Assembly (NCBI GenBank): GCA_937877535.1
Contig: CALFJF010000039.1
Location: forward strand, 5,265-69,264
Source: an uncultured Treponema sp.
GTDB taxonomy: Bacteria > Spirochaetota > Spirochaetia > Treponematales > Treponemataceae
Direction: 5' to 3'
DNA length: 64,000 bases
Position 1 is the first letter of the stretch. Every line of letters starts with the position of its first letter. A program made the translations under genes and the position numbers. This document shows positions 52,557 to 61,066 of the stretch, piece by piece. Below the pieces are notes generated by a model, which did not search any database, was not told where the DNA came from, and saw nothing but the letters and a program-made list of their open reading frames with translations.

Positions 52557-52588
52557 AAAGCACCCTTTTTAGGGTGCTTATTTTTTTA
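52557..52588 (+). terminator. Rho-independent terminator of flaA
   Basis: AAGCACCCT (52558-52566) and AGGGTGCTT (52571-52579), 4-T loop, then ATTTTTTT. A second, weaker hairpin (AGGAGTCG/CGACTTCT) lies just upstream at about 52526-52547. Confidence 0.9.
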
Positions 52589-52628
52589 TAAAATTGCTTT
52601 TACAGAGATTCAATGCTAACATAATTGT

Positions 52629-53879
52629 ATGAAACTCAGCATAAATTCATTACCAAATAAAAATGACATTAGAAATACATACGAATCTTATTCGCCAATT
52701 CTTTCAAAAATACTCGTGAATATAGAAAATCGGTTGCGCCAAACAATTCATCTTGCGTCAATGCCAACGTATAAATCAAGGGTAAAATCTTTTGGCAGTT
52801 ATTACCGAAAAGTGTTGCGCTTAAAAGCGTCCGAGGCGGAAAAAACGAATTTTGTTCCGCTTACCGACATGATGGGAATTCGTGTGATTTGCGCGTTTTT
52901 GGAAGATTTGAGCGAAGTCGAAAAGCAGGTCAAAAAGTATTTTGACGTTCGCGAGGTTGAGTACAAAGGCGCGGAGCAAAATTTTAGAGAGTTTGGATAT
53001 GAGAGCGTTCACGTTTTAATCGCAATACCTCCAGAGTGTATGCCAAAGCCGTTGGAACTTCCGCTTCCAGAAAATATCGTTTGCGAAATTCAAATCCGCA
53101 CGATTTTGCAAGATGCCTGGGCAGAAGTGGAGCACGAACTCGTTTATAAAACCGAATTTACGCCGTTTGATTTGCCGCTAAAGCGAAAACTTGCGTCAAT
53201 GAATGCGAGTTTGAGCCTTGCTGACATCATTTTTCAAGAAATTCGCGATTATCAAAAAAAATTGCAAGGCGAGGTGGAGTCGAGACGGACGGCTTTTTAC
53301 GAAAAGGCGGACGAATTGACGCTTTCTCAAGTTTCCCTTTTGCCTCCCCGCGAGGAACATAAGTCGCTCGCCCGCGCTTCTCCGTATGTTCATGGAACGA
53401 TTGACGACATGATTTTGCAGGCGATTCAAGCGCATAACAATGGGGAATTAAAAAAAGCCGTGGAAATTTACACCGACATAATACATTCCGAGCCAACGCC
53501 GTCTGCGCCTGTTCTTGCGGTAATTCACAAGCATAGGGGTATGGCGTATTTTGCGGACAATGATTACGAGCGTGCGCTTGACGATTTTTGCAAAAGCGTT
53601 AAATACGACCCAGCGGCTTTTCGCTCGTATTATTACATTGGAATCGTTCAAAGCATTCGCGGAGAAAATGCAAGTGCCGTAGAGTCATTTTCGCGCTCGC
53701 TTGAATTGAACGGGTATCAGTCGCACGCGCATTTTAGGCGGGCAATTTCGTATTTTGAACTTGGAGAATACGAAAAATCGCTTTCAGACCTAAATGCCGC
53801 TCGCGCTCTTGGGCTTGACGAAAAAGAATGTCGCTCATTGAACGACAAACTCGTAAAAAAACTCGGAATGGGAATGTAA
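52629..53879 (+). CDS. RelA/SpoT-type (p)ppGpp synthetase domain fused to TPRs
   Basis: 416 residues. Residues ~15-215 form the synthetase domain: YKSRVKSFGSYYRKVLR (ATP site), LTDMMGIRVIC, FGYESVHVLI and CEIQIRTILQDAWAEVEHEL, all retained. There is no HD hydrolase, TGS or ACT domain, so it would be a small alarmone synthetase. Residues ~260-410 are TPRs (VIHKHRGMAYFADNDYERALDD, first part; SYYYIGIVQSIRGENASA), an uncommon fusion that could sense a protein partner. No ribosome site is evident before the ATG. It lies between flaA and dinG. Confidence 0.85.
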   Translation: MKLSINSLPNKNDIRNTYESYSPILSKILVNIENRLRQTIHLASMPTYKSRVKSFGSYYRKVLRLKASEAEKTNFVPLTDMMGIRVICAFLEDLSEVEKQVKKYFDVREVEYKGAEQNFREFGYESVHVLIAIPPECMPKPLELPLPENIVCEIQIRTILQDAWAEVEHELVYKTEFTPFDLPLKRKLASMNASLSLADIIFQEIRDYQKKLQGEVESRRTAFYEKADELTLSQVSLLPPREEHKSLARASPYVHGTIDDMILQAIQAHNNGELKKAVEIYTDIIHSEPTPSAPVLAVIHKHRGMAYFADNDYERALDDFCKSVKYDPAAFRSYYYIGIVQSIRGENASAVESFSRSLELNGYQSHAHFRRAISYFELGEYEKSLSDLNAARALGLDEKECRSLNDKLVKKLGMGM

Positions 53880-53888
53880 GGATAAACC

Positions 53889-56297
53889 GTGGTTGCTCAA
53901 GAATTGTTTTCTGTTGTCGCATTGCGCTCGTTTTGCGACCTTTCGCCAGCGTTTTTTGCCGCTTGCGCTTTTGATTCTGACGCTCGTTTGTCGAGTCCCA
54001 TTTCGATTCAAAAAAATAGTGCGGAAATCGTTTTTGACGAAAACGTTGAAGCAATCGTTGTTGTGCGCCCGTTTCCGTATGAATCGAGCGAAAAAGATAT
54101 GGAAATTGCCGCCGAATGTTCTGAGCGAGGAGTCGGTTTTGTCGTTCTTGATGAAAGTGTAAAAGAATGTATCGTTGTCGTTTCGTTTTCAAAAAAGGCG
54201 TTGGTGTCGCTTTCGAGCGACGAATGTGCTTCGATTTTGTCAAAAAACGGTCCACTTTCGCGCATTTTTGACGGTTACGAGGAGCGTCCTGGTCAAATCG
54301 CTCTCGTTCGTGATATTTCCGAAGCGTTCAACAATCTTTCGGTTGGTGTTTTTGAAGCGGGAACGGGAGTCGGAAAATCGTTTGCGTATTTAATTCCTTC
54401 GATTTTGTGGGCAAAGCGCAATCACGAAAAAGTCGTCATTTCAACGGGAACGATAAATCTTCAGCAACAACTTTTTGAAAAAGACATTCCGCTCGCCCAA
54501 AAAGTCGTTGGAGAAGATTTTTCTGCCGTAATCGTGAAGGGGAGGGCGAATTTTATTTGCCTTCGACGGCTTCACGAACTTTCTGAAGAGCGGGAACTTT
54601 TTTCAGAGGACACCGTTCAATTTGACAATCTTTTTTCTTTTGCACAAAAATCGTTGACTGGTTCAAAAAGTGACCTTTCGTTTAAGGTGCGCGAAGGTTT
54701 GTGGCAGCGCGTTTGTTCTGAATCCGACGCTTGTCTTGGAGTTAGATGCGAATTTTTTGACAAGTGCTTTGTGATGAAAATGCGGCGCAAAGCCTCCGAA
54801 TCGGACATTCTCATCGTAAATCATCATCTTCTTTTTGCAGACATCGCTTCTCGCTTGGACGGAGCGGGCTTTTCTTCCGCTGCTGTCCTTCCGCCATACA
54901 AACGAATCGTTTTTGACGAAGCGCACGGAATCGAGCAGGCGGCTACGAGTTTTTTTAGTCTTTGTGCGCATCGATTTTCGATTTTTAAGCAGTTGAATCT
55001 TCTGTTCAAAAAAAATCGCACGAGCGCACACGGATTTTTGTTCACGCTTTCCGCGCTTTCTCAAGGCGAAGACAAAACGGCTCACGTTGAAATAATTATC
55101 GAAGAAATAAAAGAGCAATTCAAAAATCTCGAAGTGCTTGCAGATTCATTTTTGAAAAACAAAATGTCCGTAAGAATTTCCGATGAAAACGATTTGGAGT
55201 TCAAAGCCGTTTGCTCTCAAATGGAACTCGTTTGCAACAAACTTTCTTCTATTTGCTCTTTGATTCGCTCGATTATGGACAAAATCGACAGCGAGGATTT
55301 GGACGAAGCGGTCGTTTGGGAAGTTCGCGCGGTTTTGAAAAATCTTGATTCGTTCGTTTCTCTTTTTGCTTCTTTTTCCGAGCGAGAAAAATACCCCGAT
55401 AAGGTTTTTTGGATTGAGCGAAAAAGGCTTTCTCAAAGTCTTTCTGAAAATGCGCTTCCGTTTTACATTCAGTTTTTTCAAACGCCACTTGACATTTCGT
55501 CTATGATGAACGAAGGCGTTTTTTCTCCAATGGACAGCGTTGTTTGCACGTCCGCGACGCTTTCGGTTGCGGGCGGATTTGATTTTTGGGAAAACAGAGT
55601 CGGCATTTCTTGCATTGACGAAAAAAACGTTGTGCGAAGTTCGGTTGCTTCTCCGTTTCCGTATAAAAAAAACGCGCTGTTGGCGATTCCTTCCGACGCG
55701 CCGTTTCCAGACCGCGAGGATTTTCAGGATTTTGTGGAAAAAGCACTGTGCTCGCTCGTAAAAAATGCGCGTGGACGCACGCTTGTGCTTTTTACGAGTT
55801 ACGAAATGCTCAAAAAAACGGCGGAGGGCGTTTTGGATTTTGTCTGCAAAGCCGGCATAAAACTTTTGAAGCAAGGCGACGACGACCGATTTCGGCTTTT
55901 GAAGGAATTTTCGAGCAACGGCAAAAACGTGCTTTTTGCAACCGATTCATTTTGGGAAGGCGTTGATGTTCCTGGAAAAATGCTTTCGCAAGTCGTAATC
56001 GTAAAATTGCCGTTTTCTGTTCCAAGCGACCCCGTTTTTGCCGCGCGGAGCGAAATCGTCGAAAAAAATGGCGGAAATGCGTTTATGGAATTGTCTGTTC
56101 CAGAGGCGGTCATTCGTTTTCGGCAAGGTTTTGGTCGCTTGATTCGGCGGGGAGATGACAGAGGGGCGGTCGTTGTTCTTGACAGGCGGCTTATGGAAAA
56201 GCGGTACGGCACGATTTTTTTGCAAAGTCTTCCAAAAACTGCCGTCGCTTACAAAAATCTCGACCTTTTAATCAATGAAATCTCACATTATTTGTGA
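53889..56297 (+). CDS. dinG: DinG-family ATP-dependent helicase
   Basis: 802 residues from GTG 53889 (AAGGAT upstream). An N-terminal ~135-residue region of unclear fold is followed by an XPD/DinG-type SF2 helicase: Walker A EAGTGVGKS, four cysteines for an iron-sulfur cluster (ICLRRL, CSESDACLGVRCEFFDKC), VNHHLLFAD, DEAH box FDEAHGIEQ, then SATLS, DSFWEGVDVPG and RQGFGRLIRR. It unwinds 5'-overhang DNA and DNA-RNA hybrids. The N-terminal region lacks the DEDDh exonuclease residues of some Gram-positive DinG proteins. Confidence 0.9.
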   Translation: MVAQELFSVVALRSFCDLSPAFFAACAFDSDARLSSPISIQKNSAEIVFDENVEAIVVVRPFPYESSEKDMEIAAECSERGVGFVVLDESVKECIVVVSFSKKALVSLSSDECASILSKNGPLSRIFDGYEERPGQIALVRDISEAFNNLSVGVFEAGTGVGKSFAYLIPSILWAKRNHEKVVISTGTINLQQQLFEKDIPLAQKVVGEDFSAVIVKGRANFICLRRLHELSEERELFSEDTVQFDNLFSFAQKSLTGSKSDLSFKVREGLWQRVCSESDACLGVRCEFFDKCFVMKMRRKASESDILIVNHHLLFADIASRLDGAGFSSAAVLPPYKRIVFDEAHGIEQAATSFFSLCAHRFSIFKQLNLLFKKNRTSAHGFLFTLSALSQGEDKTAHVEIIIEEIKEQFKNLEVLADSFLKNKMSVRISDENDLEFKAVCSQMELVCNKLSSICSLIRSIMDKIDSEDLDEAVVWEVRAVLKNLDSFVSLFASFSEREKYPDKVFWIERKRLSQSLSENALPFYIQFFQTPLDISSMMNEGVFSPMDSVVCTSATLSVAGGFDFWENRVGISCIDEKNVVRSSVASPFPYKKNALLAIPSDAPFPDREDFQDFVEKALCSLVKNARGRTLVLFTSYEMLKKTAEGVLDFVCKAGIKLLKQGDDDRFRLLKEFSSNGKNVLFATDSFWEGVDVPGKMLSQVVIVKLPFSVPSDPVFAARSEIVEKNGGNAFMELSVPEAVIRFRQGFGRLIRRGDDRGAVVVLDRRLMEKRYGTIFLQSLPKTAVAYKNLDLLINEISHYL

Positions 56298-57625
56298 AAA
56301 TCGCCTTGATTTTCCATGAGCATTTGTGCTTTTTCCAAAAACGAGTCTTCAATTAACTCGCCGTCATTTTTTTTGAGTTTTTTGAGAGTTTCGAGCGCGA
56401 GTTTTCCGTCCAAAATGAGCGTCGTGTAGCCGAGCGCACGTTTTTGCGTTGCAAATCGGTTTTCTATTCTTGAAACGCACAGAACTCCGTTTTGCGAAAA
56501 AATCTCGTCCATTTTTTCGTTTTCGATTGGAGGAAGCTTAAAATCGAGCGTTTTTTGCATATTTTTCGCGCTCGTTTTTCCGAGCGCAATGTCAAACAAA
56601 AGTTCCAAAACGCTTTTGTTCATGCTTGCTGCGTAACCGCTCGTCATTCCAGAAAGTCGCGGATTTATTTCAAGGACAGTCCATTCGTTTTCGCAAAAAA
56701 CCAAATCAACTTGCGCGATTCCTTTTATCGAAAGAAAGGTGGCGAGTTTTTTCATGTCGGAATCGAGTTTTTCGCTTTTGAGAGAAACATCGGGACCAAA
56801 TTTTACGCCTTGCTTTGGACTTGTAATTCCGTGCTTTGTTGTGGAAAACTCGACGGGCGGAAGAACCTCGTATTTTTCGGGCGTTCCGTGGATTTCAAGT
56901 CCAAATTGCCTTCCTTCAACGTATTCTTCTACGATTCTGTCCGAAGAATTGCGCCTTGAAAGCAAAAAATCCTTTGCTTCCAAAAACGTGTGTACAACGA
57001 CCGTTCCAAACGAACTTAGTCCAACCGTGTCTTTTATCACAAGCGGATAGCGGAATTTTTCGATTTCTGAAAGCACAAACGAGCGGTAGACGTTTTCTTT
57101 TACGCCGCCTTTTGCGTGAGCGCACCAAAAAAGCCAGTGTTTAATCACAATCGAGCGTGCGCTTTTTATTCCAAGGAACGAAAGGACTTCTTTTGTGCGC
57201 GATTTATCAAAGCAATTGAGCGCGGAAAGTGCGGGTGCGGAAAATGCGCGAATCCCTTTTTGTTCAAGAATCGAGGCAATCATTCCGTCTTTAACGCAAA
57301 GCCAATCGAATGGGTCTGCCCAGGGAGAGGCTGAAATTGCGATGTCTGCGCCGAGTTTTTCGATTTCATTCGCAAAATCTTCTGCTGCAGAATGTGCTTC
57401 GTCCAAAATAACGTAGCCCACGCCACGCGCTTTTTCTTCGATTTCTCCGCGTTCGTCAAGGTCTAGCAAAAACGGCGCGGGCTTTTCTGCAACAACAAAA
57501 AACGAATGGTCTGGATTTTTTTCCAAAAGAGCGCGAAGACACGTAGAAGCGGAGGGGAGGCTTTTTGTGCAAAAACGCCGTGGGTCGTAATGATTTGAAT
57601 ATGAACTGAAAAAAACGATGTTCAT
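56288..57625 (-). CDS. ATP-grasp ligase family protein
   Basis: 445 residues from ATG 57625 (MNIVFFSSYSNHYDPRRF). The N-terminal half is a Rossmann-like domain (YVILDEAHSAAEDFANEIEK). The ATP-grasp core follows: RYPLVIKDTVGLSSFGTVVV, RIVEEYVEGRQFGLEI, and EINPRLSGMTSGYA holding the metal ligands. It resembles D-Ala-D-Ala ligase and peptide-ligase-like ATP-grasp proteins. Its stop overlaps the 3' end of dinG by 10 nt in convergent orientation. The substrate is unknown; two ATP-grasp genes within 8 kb may serve one product. Confidence 0.7.
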   Translation of the reverse strand: MNIVFFSSYSNHYDPRRFCTKSLPSASTCLRALLEKNPDHSFFVVAEKPAPFLLDLDERGEIEEKARGVGYVILDEAHSAAEDFANEIEKLGADIAISASPWADPFDWLCVKDGMIASILEQKGIRAFSAPALSALNCFDKSRTKEVLSFLGIKSARSIVIKHWLFWCAHAKGGVKENVYRSFVLSEIEKFRYPLVIKDTVGLSSFGTVVVHTFLEAKDFLLSRRNSSDRIVEEYVEGRQFGLEIHGTPEKYEVLPPVEFSTTKHGITSPKQGVKFGPDVSLKSEKLDSDMKKLATFLSIKGIAQVDLVFCENEWTVLEINPRLSGMTSGYAASMNKSVLELLFDIALGKTSAKNMQKTLDFKLPPIENEKMDEIFSQNGVLCVSRIENRFATQKRALGYTTLILDGKLALETLKKLKKNDGELIEDSFLEKAQMLMENQGDFHK

Positions 57626-57636
57626 TTTTGAGGCAC

Positions 57637-57671
57637 AAAAAAACCGCACGATTTTGTCGGGCGGTTTTTTA
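57637..57671 (-). terminator. Terminator of the tRNA/zinc-ribbon operon
   Basis: On the minus strand AAAAAACCGC pairs with GCGGTTTTTTT (57637-57647) around a loop with a short inner stem; the T-run follows directly. Confidence 0.75.
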
Positions 57672-57673
57672 GA

Positions 57674-57847
57674 TTATTTGAAATCCTTTGGACGGCGTTC
57701 TTGTCGCTTGCATTTTGAACATTCAGCAAGATTTTTTAGTCTGCCGTTTTCGTACATTGTCTTCATGTTGATTTCGCCACCGCAATCAGGGCAAATGAAT
57801 TTTTGTGTTGCAACTGTCGTTCGCGAGTTTTTACTGGCTCCAGCCAT
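57674..57847 (-). CDS. Small zinc-ribbon protein in a tRNA operon
   Basis: 57 residues from ATG 57847, set by GGAGG six nt upstream; longer frames run into the tRNA. FICPDCGG and AECSKCKR give two CxxC knuckles, and the protein is basic (ending KRQERRPKDFK), as in ribosome-associated zinc ribbons. It does not align by eye with L33 (RpmG) beyond the Cys spacing. It is the third gene of a transcript that starts with tRNA-Val and tRNA-Pro. Confidence 0.65.
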   Translation of the reverse strand: MAGASKNSRTTVATQKFICPDCGGEINMKTMYENGRLKNLAECSKCKRQERRPKDFK

Positions 57848-57898
57848 ACGTTCCTCCGTTGTATTTGTCTTTGATTTTTGTCTCTTTTGAGATTTTTG

Positions 57899-57971
57899 TC
57901 GGGATGACAGGATTTGAACCTGCGACATCTTGGTCCCAAACCAAGCGCGCTACCAGCTGCGCTACATCCCG
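57899..57971 (-). tRNA. tRNA-Pro (TGG)
   Basis: 73-nt cloverleaf: acceptor CGGGATG/CATCCCG, discriminator A, anticodon stem CTTGG/CCAAG with loop TTTGGGA (anticodon TGG), T loop GGTTCAAATCC. CCA is not encoded. Six nt after tRNA-Val. Confidence 0.95.
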
Positions 57972-57977
57972 AAACGT

Positions 57978-58050
57978 TGGACGGTGAGGGACTCGAACCC
58001 CCGACAACCTGGGTGTAAACCAGGGACTCTACCAACTGAGCTAACCGTCC
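57978..58050 (-). tRNA. tRNA-Val (TAC)
   Basis: 73-nt cloverleaf: acceptor GGACGGT/ACCGTCC, discriminator A, D arm GCTCAGTTGGTAGAGT, anticodon stem CCTGG/CCAGG with loop TTTACAC (anticodon TAC), T loop GGTTCGAGTCC. CCA is not encoded. Confidence 0.95.
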
Positions 58051-58065
58051 CTAAATGATTTTTTT

Positions 58066-58095
58066 ATCATAGCGTAAAATCGTTTTTAGAGTCAA
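58066..58095 (-). promoter_or_regulatory. Sigma-70 promoter of the tRNA-Val/tRNA-Pro/zinc-ribbon operon
   Basis: On the minus strand: TTGACT (58090-58095), 18-base spacer, TATGAT (58066-58071), 15 nt before the tRNA-Val 5' end. Confidence 0.7.
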
Positions 58096-58146
58096 GAGCG
58101 TTGCGGCAAAATACATGAAAATCAAATAGGCTTTTTCAAACTCGAA

Positions 58147-58176
58147 TTGACTAAGAACGCGCGATTTCGTTAGAAT
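58147..58176 (+). promoter_or_regulatory. Candidate sigma-70 promoter of cysE
   Basis: TTGACT (58147-58152), 18-base spacer, TAGAAT (58171-58176), 46 nt before the ATG of cysE. Confidence 0.55.
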
Positions 58177-58222
58177 TATTGAGAAAATCATATAAAAACA
58201 CTAGGAAAAATGGGGTAGAAAA

Positions 58223-59179
58223 ATGACAGGCTCGCTTTCCGATAATTTGAGAGAAATCACGCTCGATATATTTTACGATTATGGCAAAGAACGCGCAATC
58301 GATAAACTGAATATTCACGACCATCCGAACAAGGACGCGGTAAACGCGCTCACCGAAAAACTCCTTCGCGTTGTTTACCCAGGCTATTATAAAAACACGG
58401 CATTCAAAGTGTTTTCGCCGCAAAACTCGCTTGCGCTGCTTTTGGAAGACATTACAATCAATCTCAAAAAGCAGATTATGACCGCTCTCAAATGCTATCA
58501 TCCTGACGAGGAAATCCCGCAAGAAAAATTGTGTCGGTCGGCAGAAGAAATCACGCTCGATTTTTTGAAGCAAATCGTTCACGTTCGGGCGGACATTGAC
58601 ACGGACGTGCAGGCGGCTCTTGACGGCGACCCAGCGGCGGAAAACGCGGCAGAAATCATCGTCGCGTATCCAGGGCTTTTTGCGATTACGGTTTATCGGC
58701 TTTCGCACGTGCTTTATTCGCTTGGAGTTCCGCTTTTGCCACGTATTATGAGCGAATATGCTCACAGTCAAACGGGAATCGATATAAATCCCGGTGCAAA
58801 AATCGGCAGATATTTTTTTATTGACCACGGAACGGGAATCGTCATCGGAGAAACGTGCATCATCGGAGAACACGTGAAACTCTATCAAGGCGTAACGCTT
58901 GGAGCCCTTTCTACGCGAGCGGGGCGCGACCTTTGCGGAGTGAAGCGTCATCCGACAATCGAAGACGGCGTTACAATTTACTCTGGAGCGTCGATTTTGG
59001 GCGGAGACACTGTAATTGGCGCGGGAGCGATAATCGGAGGAAACGCATTTATCACAAAATCCGTTGACGCAAATACGCGCGTGAGCGTGAAAAATCAAGA
59101 GTTGCGCTTTGACGCAGGAAAAAATATCGTAAAATCCGAAGACAGCCTTGTTGACGAATCTTGGTTTTATTCGATTTAG
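58223..59179 (+). CDS. cysE: Serine O-acetyltransferase (EpsC type)
   Basis: 318 residues. It acetylates serine with acetyl-CoA to give O-acetylserine, the acceptor of sulfide in cysteine synthesis. The helical N-terminal ~140 residues are longer than in E. coli CysE, as in the EpsC branch. The left-handed beta-helix follows: SEYAHSQTGIDINPGAKIG (catalytic His), FFIDHGTGIVIGET, LYQGVTLGALS and a series of hexapeptides to GGNAFITKSV. GGGG precedes the ATG. It is convergent with the encapsulin operon, and family 2A encapsulins are known to neighbour cysE. Confidence 0.93.
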   Translation: MTGSLSDNLREITLDIFYDYGKERAIDKLNIHDHPNKDAVNALTEKLLRVVYPGYYKNTAFKVFSPQNSLALLLEDITINLKKQIMTALKCYHPDEEIPQEKLCRSAEEITLDFLKQIVHVRADIDTDVQAALDGDPAAENAAEIIVAYPGLFAITVYRLSHVLYSLGVPLLPRIMSEYAHSQTGIDINPGAKIGRYFFIDHGTGIVIGETCIIGEHVKLYQGVTLGALSTRAGRDLCGVKRHPTIEDGVTIYSGASILGGDTVIGAGAIIGGNAFITKSVDANTRVSVKNQELRFDAGKNIVKSEDSLVDESWFYSI

Positions 59180-59218
59180 ATTTTTCTAAAAAAATCTTTT
59201 TAATTATTATCACAAAAA

Positions 59219-59260
59219 CATCGGAGTTTTTTGTTTATCAAAATCTCCGACGTTTTTTTT
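59219..59260 (+). terminator. Rho-independent terminator of cysE
   Basis: TCGGAG (59221-59226) pairs with CTCCGA (59245-59250), followed by CGTTTTTTTT. Confidence 0.8.
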
Positions 59261-59278
59261 GTACATCATCAAATTTTA

Positions 59279-59307
59279 CAAAAAAACAAGGGGCTTTTTG
59301 CCCCTTG
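59279..59307 (-). terminator. Rho-independent terminator of the encapsulin operon
   Basis: CAAGGGGC and GCCCCTTG form a perfect 8-bp stem with a 5-nt loop; on the minus strand it is followed by a run of seven T, right after the desulfurase gene. Confidence 0.88.
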
Positions 59308-59317
59308 CCAAAAATCG

Positions 59318-61066
59318 TTACTTCAAACTTCTGAGCGCCTTTGCAAGCGCGTCCACGTCCTCTGGCGTGTTGTAGAGCGCGAGTGTGGGGCGCACCGTGC
59401 CTTCAAGTCCGTAGTGCCGAAGCACCGGCTGGGCGCAGTGGTGGCCTGAGCGCACCGCAATGCCAAAGCCGTTCAAGTATTCGCCGACCTCAAAAATGTC
59501 GTGCCCGTCAAGGACGAACGAAAGCACGCCCGCCTTGTTCGTCGCGTTGCCGATAAGGTGCAATCCGGGGATTTTTCGCAATTCGCCGAGCGCGTACTGC
59601 GTCAGCTCATGCTCCCATCTCGACACTTCCGCAATGCCGATGGACGACACGTAGTCCAACGCCGCGCCCAAGCCGACAATCTGCGCGATTGCCGCCGTGC
59701 CCGCCTCGAACTTTGCTGGTGCCTCGTTGTAAATCGTGCGCTCGAACGTCACGTCACGAATCATGTTGCCGCCGCCCTGCCACGGACGGCTTGCGGCCAG
59801 CAGGTCGCTCTTTCCGTAGACCACGCCCACGCCCGTCGGGGAGTAGATTTTGTGCCCGCTGAACACGAAGAAGTCCGCGTCGAGCGCGCTCACGTTCACG
59901 GGGAGGTGCGCGACCGACTGCGCGCCGTCGATGAGGATTCGCACGCCGTGGCGGTGCGCAATCTGAATCATCTCGGCGACGGGCGTAATCGTTCCGAGCG
60001 CGTTCGACACCTGCGTCGCCGACGCAAACTTTGTGCGCGGCGTAAAGAGCTTCTCGAACTCGCTCAAAATGATTTGCCCGCTTTCGTCAATCGGCGCGAC
60101 CTTGATGACCGCGCCCGTCTCCTCGGCGACAAGCTGCCACGGCACGATGTTCGCGTGATGCTCAAGGAGCGTCACGATGATTTCGTCGCCGGGCGTGAGA
60201 TACTGCTTGACGTAGGCGTTCGCCACAAGGTTTATCGCTTCCGTCGTGCCGCGCACAAAAACGATGTTCTCCGCGCTCGGCGCGCCGATGAAGTGCGCCA
60301 CGGTTTCCCGCGCCTTTTCCAGCGCGTCGGTGGAGCGGTCTGCAAGCTCGTGCACGCCGCGGTGCACGTTGGAATTCTCGTGCTCGTAGTAGTACGAGAG
60401 CCTGTCGATGACCTGCCGCGGACGCTGCGTCGTAGCTCCGTTGTCAAGCCACACGAGGCGGTTTCCGTGTATGCGCTCGGCAAGAATCGGGAAGTCGGCG
60501 CGGATTTGACCGAGCGTCTTTGACCCGATTACGGTGCGGTCGCTTGGAAGCGGCTCAACGCCCTGCGCGGACTCCGCCGCGCCGCCCCTGCCTTCGCTTG
60601 CCGACGGCGGCGTGATTTCGTCCGCCTGCGCCTGAGAAATCACGCGCGGGGAATAGCCCGATTTTGCGTCGCCCGTCCCCTGCTTTTCCGTCTTGGGCGC
60701 GGAAACGGCTCCGCCATTCGGGGAAGACTCTGCAACCGAAAATCCGTAGCTACCCGGAATGCCGCTTCCGCCCGGCTCGTTGAGCGTTACGCCCGCAAAC
60801 TCGCCAAGCTCGCCCGATGCCACGGACAGTTCGGAAACAATCTGCTCGTACTCGCCCGTGGACAAAAATCCCGCCGAATACGAGCCGACCTTTTCCGCCG
60901 CGCGATTGATGACTGCGGTGTTGCCCGTGGTCACGAGGTCGTCGATTCCCGCCGCGCACGTCGCCGGGTCGAAGTCCGCGAAAAGACTTCCCGCCAGCGT
61001 CTCAATCTCGCGCTCGCTCGGCAGCCCCAGCGATTCGGGCGCAAAAGAATTACTCGCCGTAATCAT
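59318..61066 (-). CDS. SufS-type cysteine desulfurase with encapsulin cargo-loading extension
   Basis: 582 residues. From ~183 on it is a type II (SufS/CsdA) desulfurase: LDNGATTQRPRQVIDRL, PLP lysine K406 in FSGHKIYSPTG, and catalytic C544 in RSGHHCAQPVLRHYG. It takes sulfur from cysteine, leaving alanine and an enzyme persulfide. The first ~182 residues are extra: a short helical part (LPSEREIETLAGSLFADFDP) and then a Gly/Ser/Pro/Glu-rich disordered stretch. Long disordered N-termini of this kind direct desulfurases into family 2A encapsulins. The ATG at 61066 overlaps the shell gene by 17 nt, so expression is coupled. G+C-rich like the whole operon. SufU or SufE is not present. Confidence 0.9.
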   Translation of the reverse strand: MITASNSFAPESLGLPSEREIETLAGSLFADFDPATCAAGIDDLVTTGNTAVINRAAEKVGSYSAGFLSTGEYEQIVSELSVASGELGEFAGVTLNEPGGSGIPGSYGFSVAESSPNGGAVSAPKTEKQGTGDAKSGYSPRVISQAQADEITPPSASEGRGGAAESAQGVEPLPSDRTVIGSKTLGQIRADFPILAERIHGNRLVWLDNGATTQRPRQVIDRLSYYYEHENSNVHRGVHELADRSTDALEKARETVAHFIGAPSAENIVFVRGTTEAINLVANAYVKQYLTPGDEIIVTLLEHHANIVPWQLVAEETGAVIKVAPIDESGQIILSEFEKLFTPRTKFASATQVSNALGTITPVAEMIQIAHRHGVRILIDGAQSVAHLPVNVSALDADFFVFSGHKIYSPTGVGVVYGKSDLLAASRPWQGGGNMIRDVTFERTIYNEAPAKFEAGTAAIAQIVGLGAALDYVSSIGIAEVSRWEHELTQYALGELRKIPGLHLIGNATNKAGVLSFVLDGHDIFEVGEYLNGFGIAVRSGHHCAQPVLRHYGLEGTVRPTLALYNTPEDVDALAKALRSLK

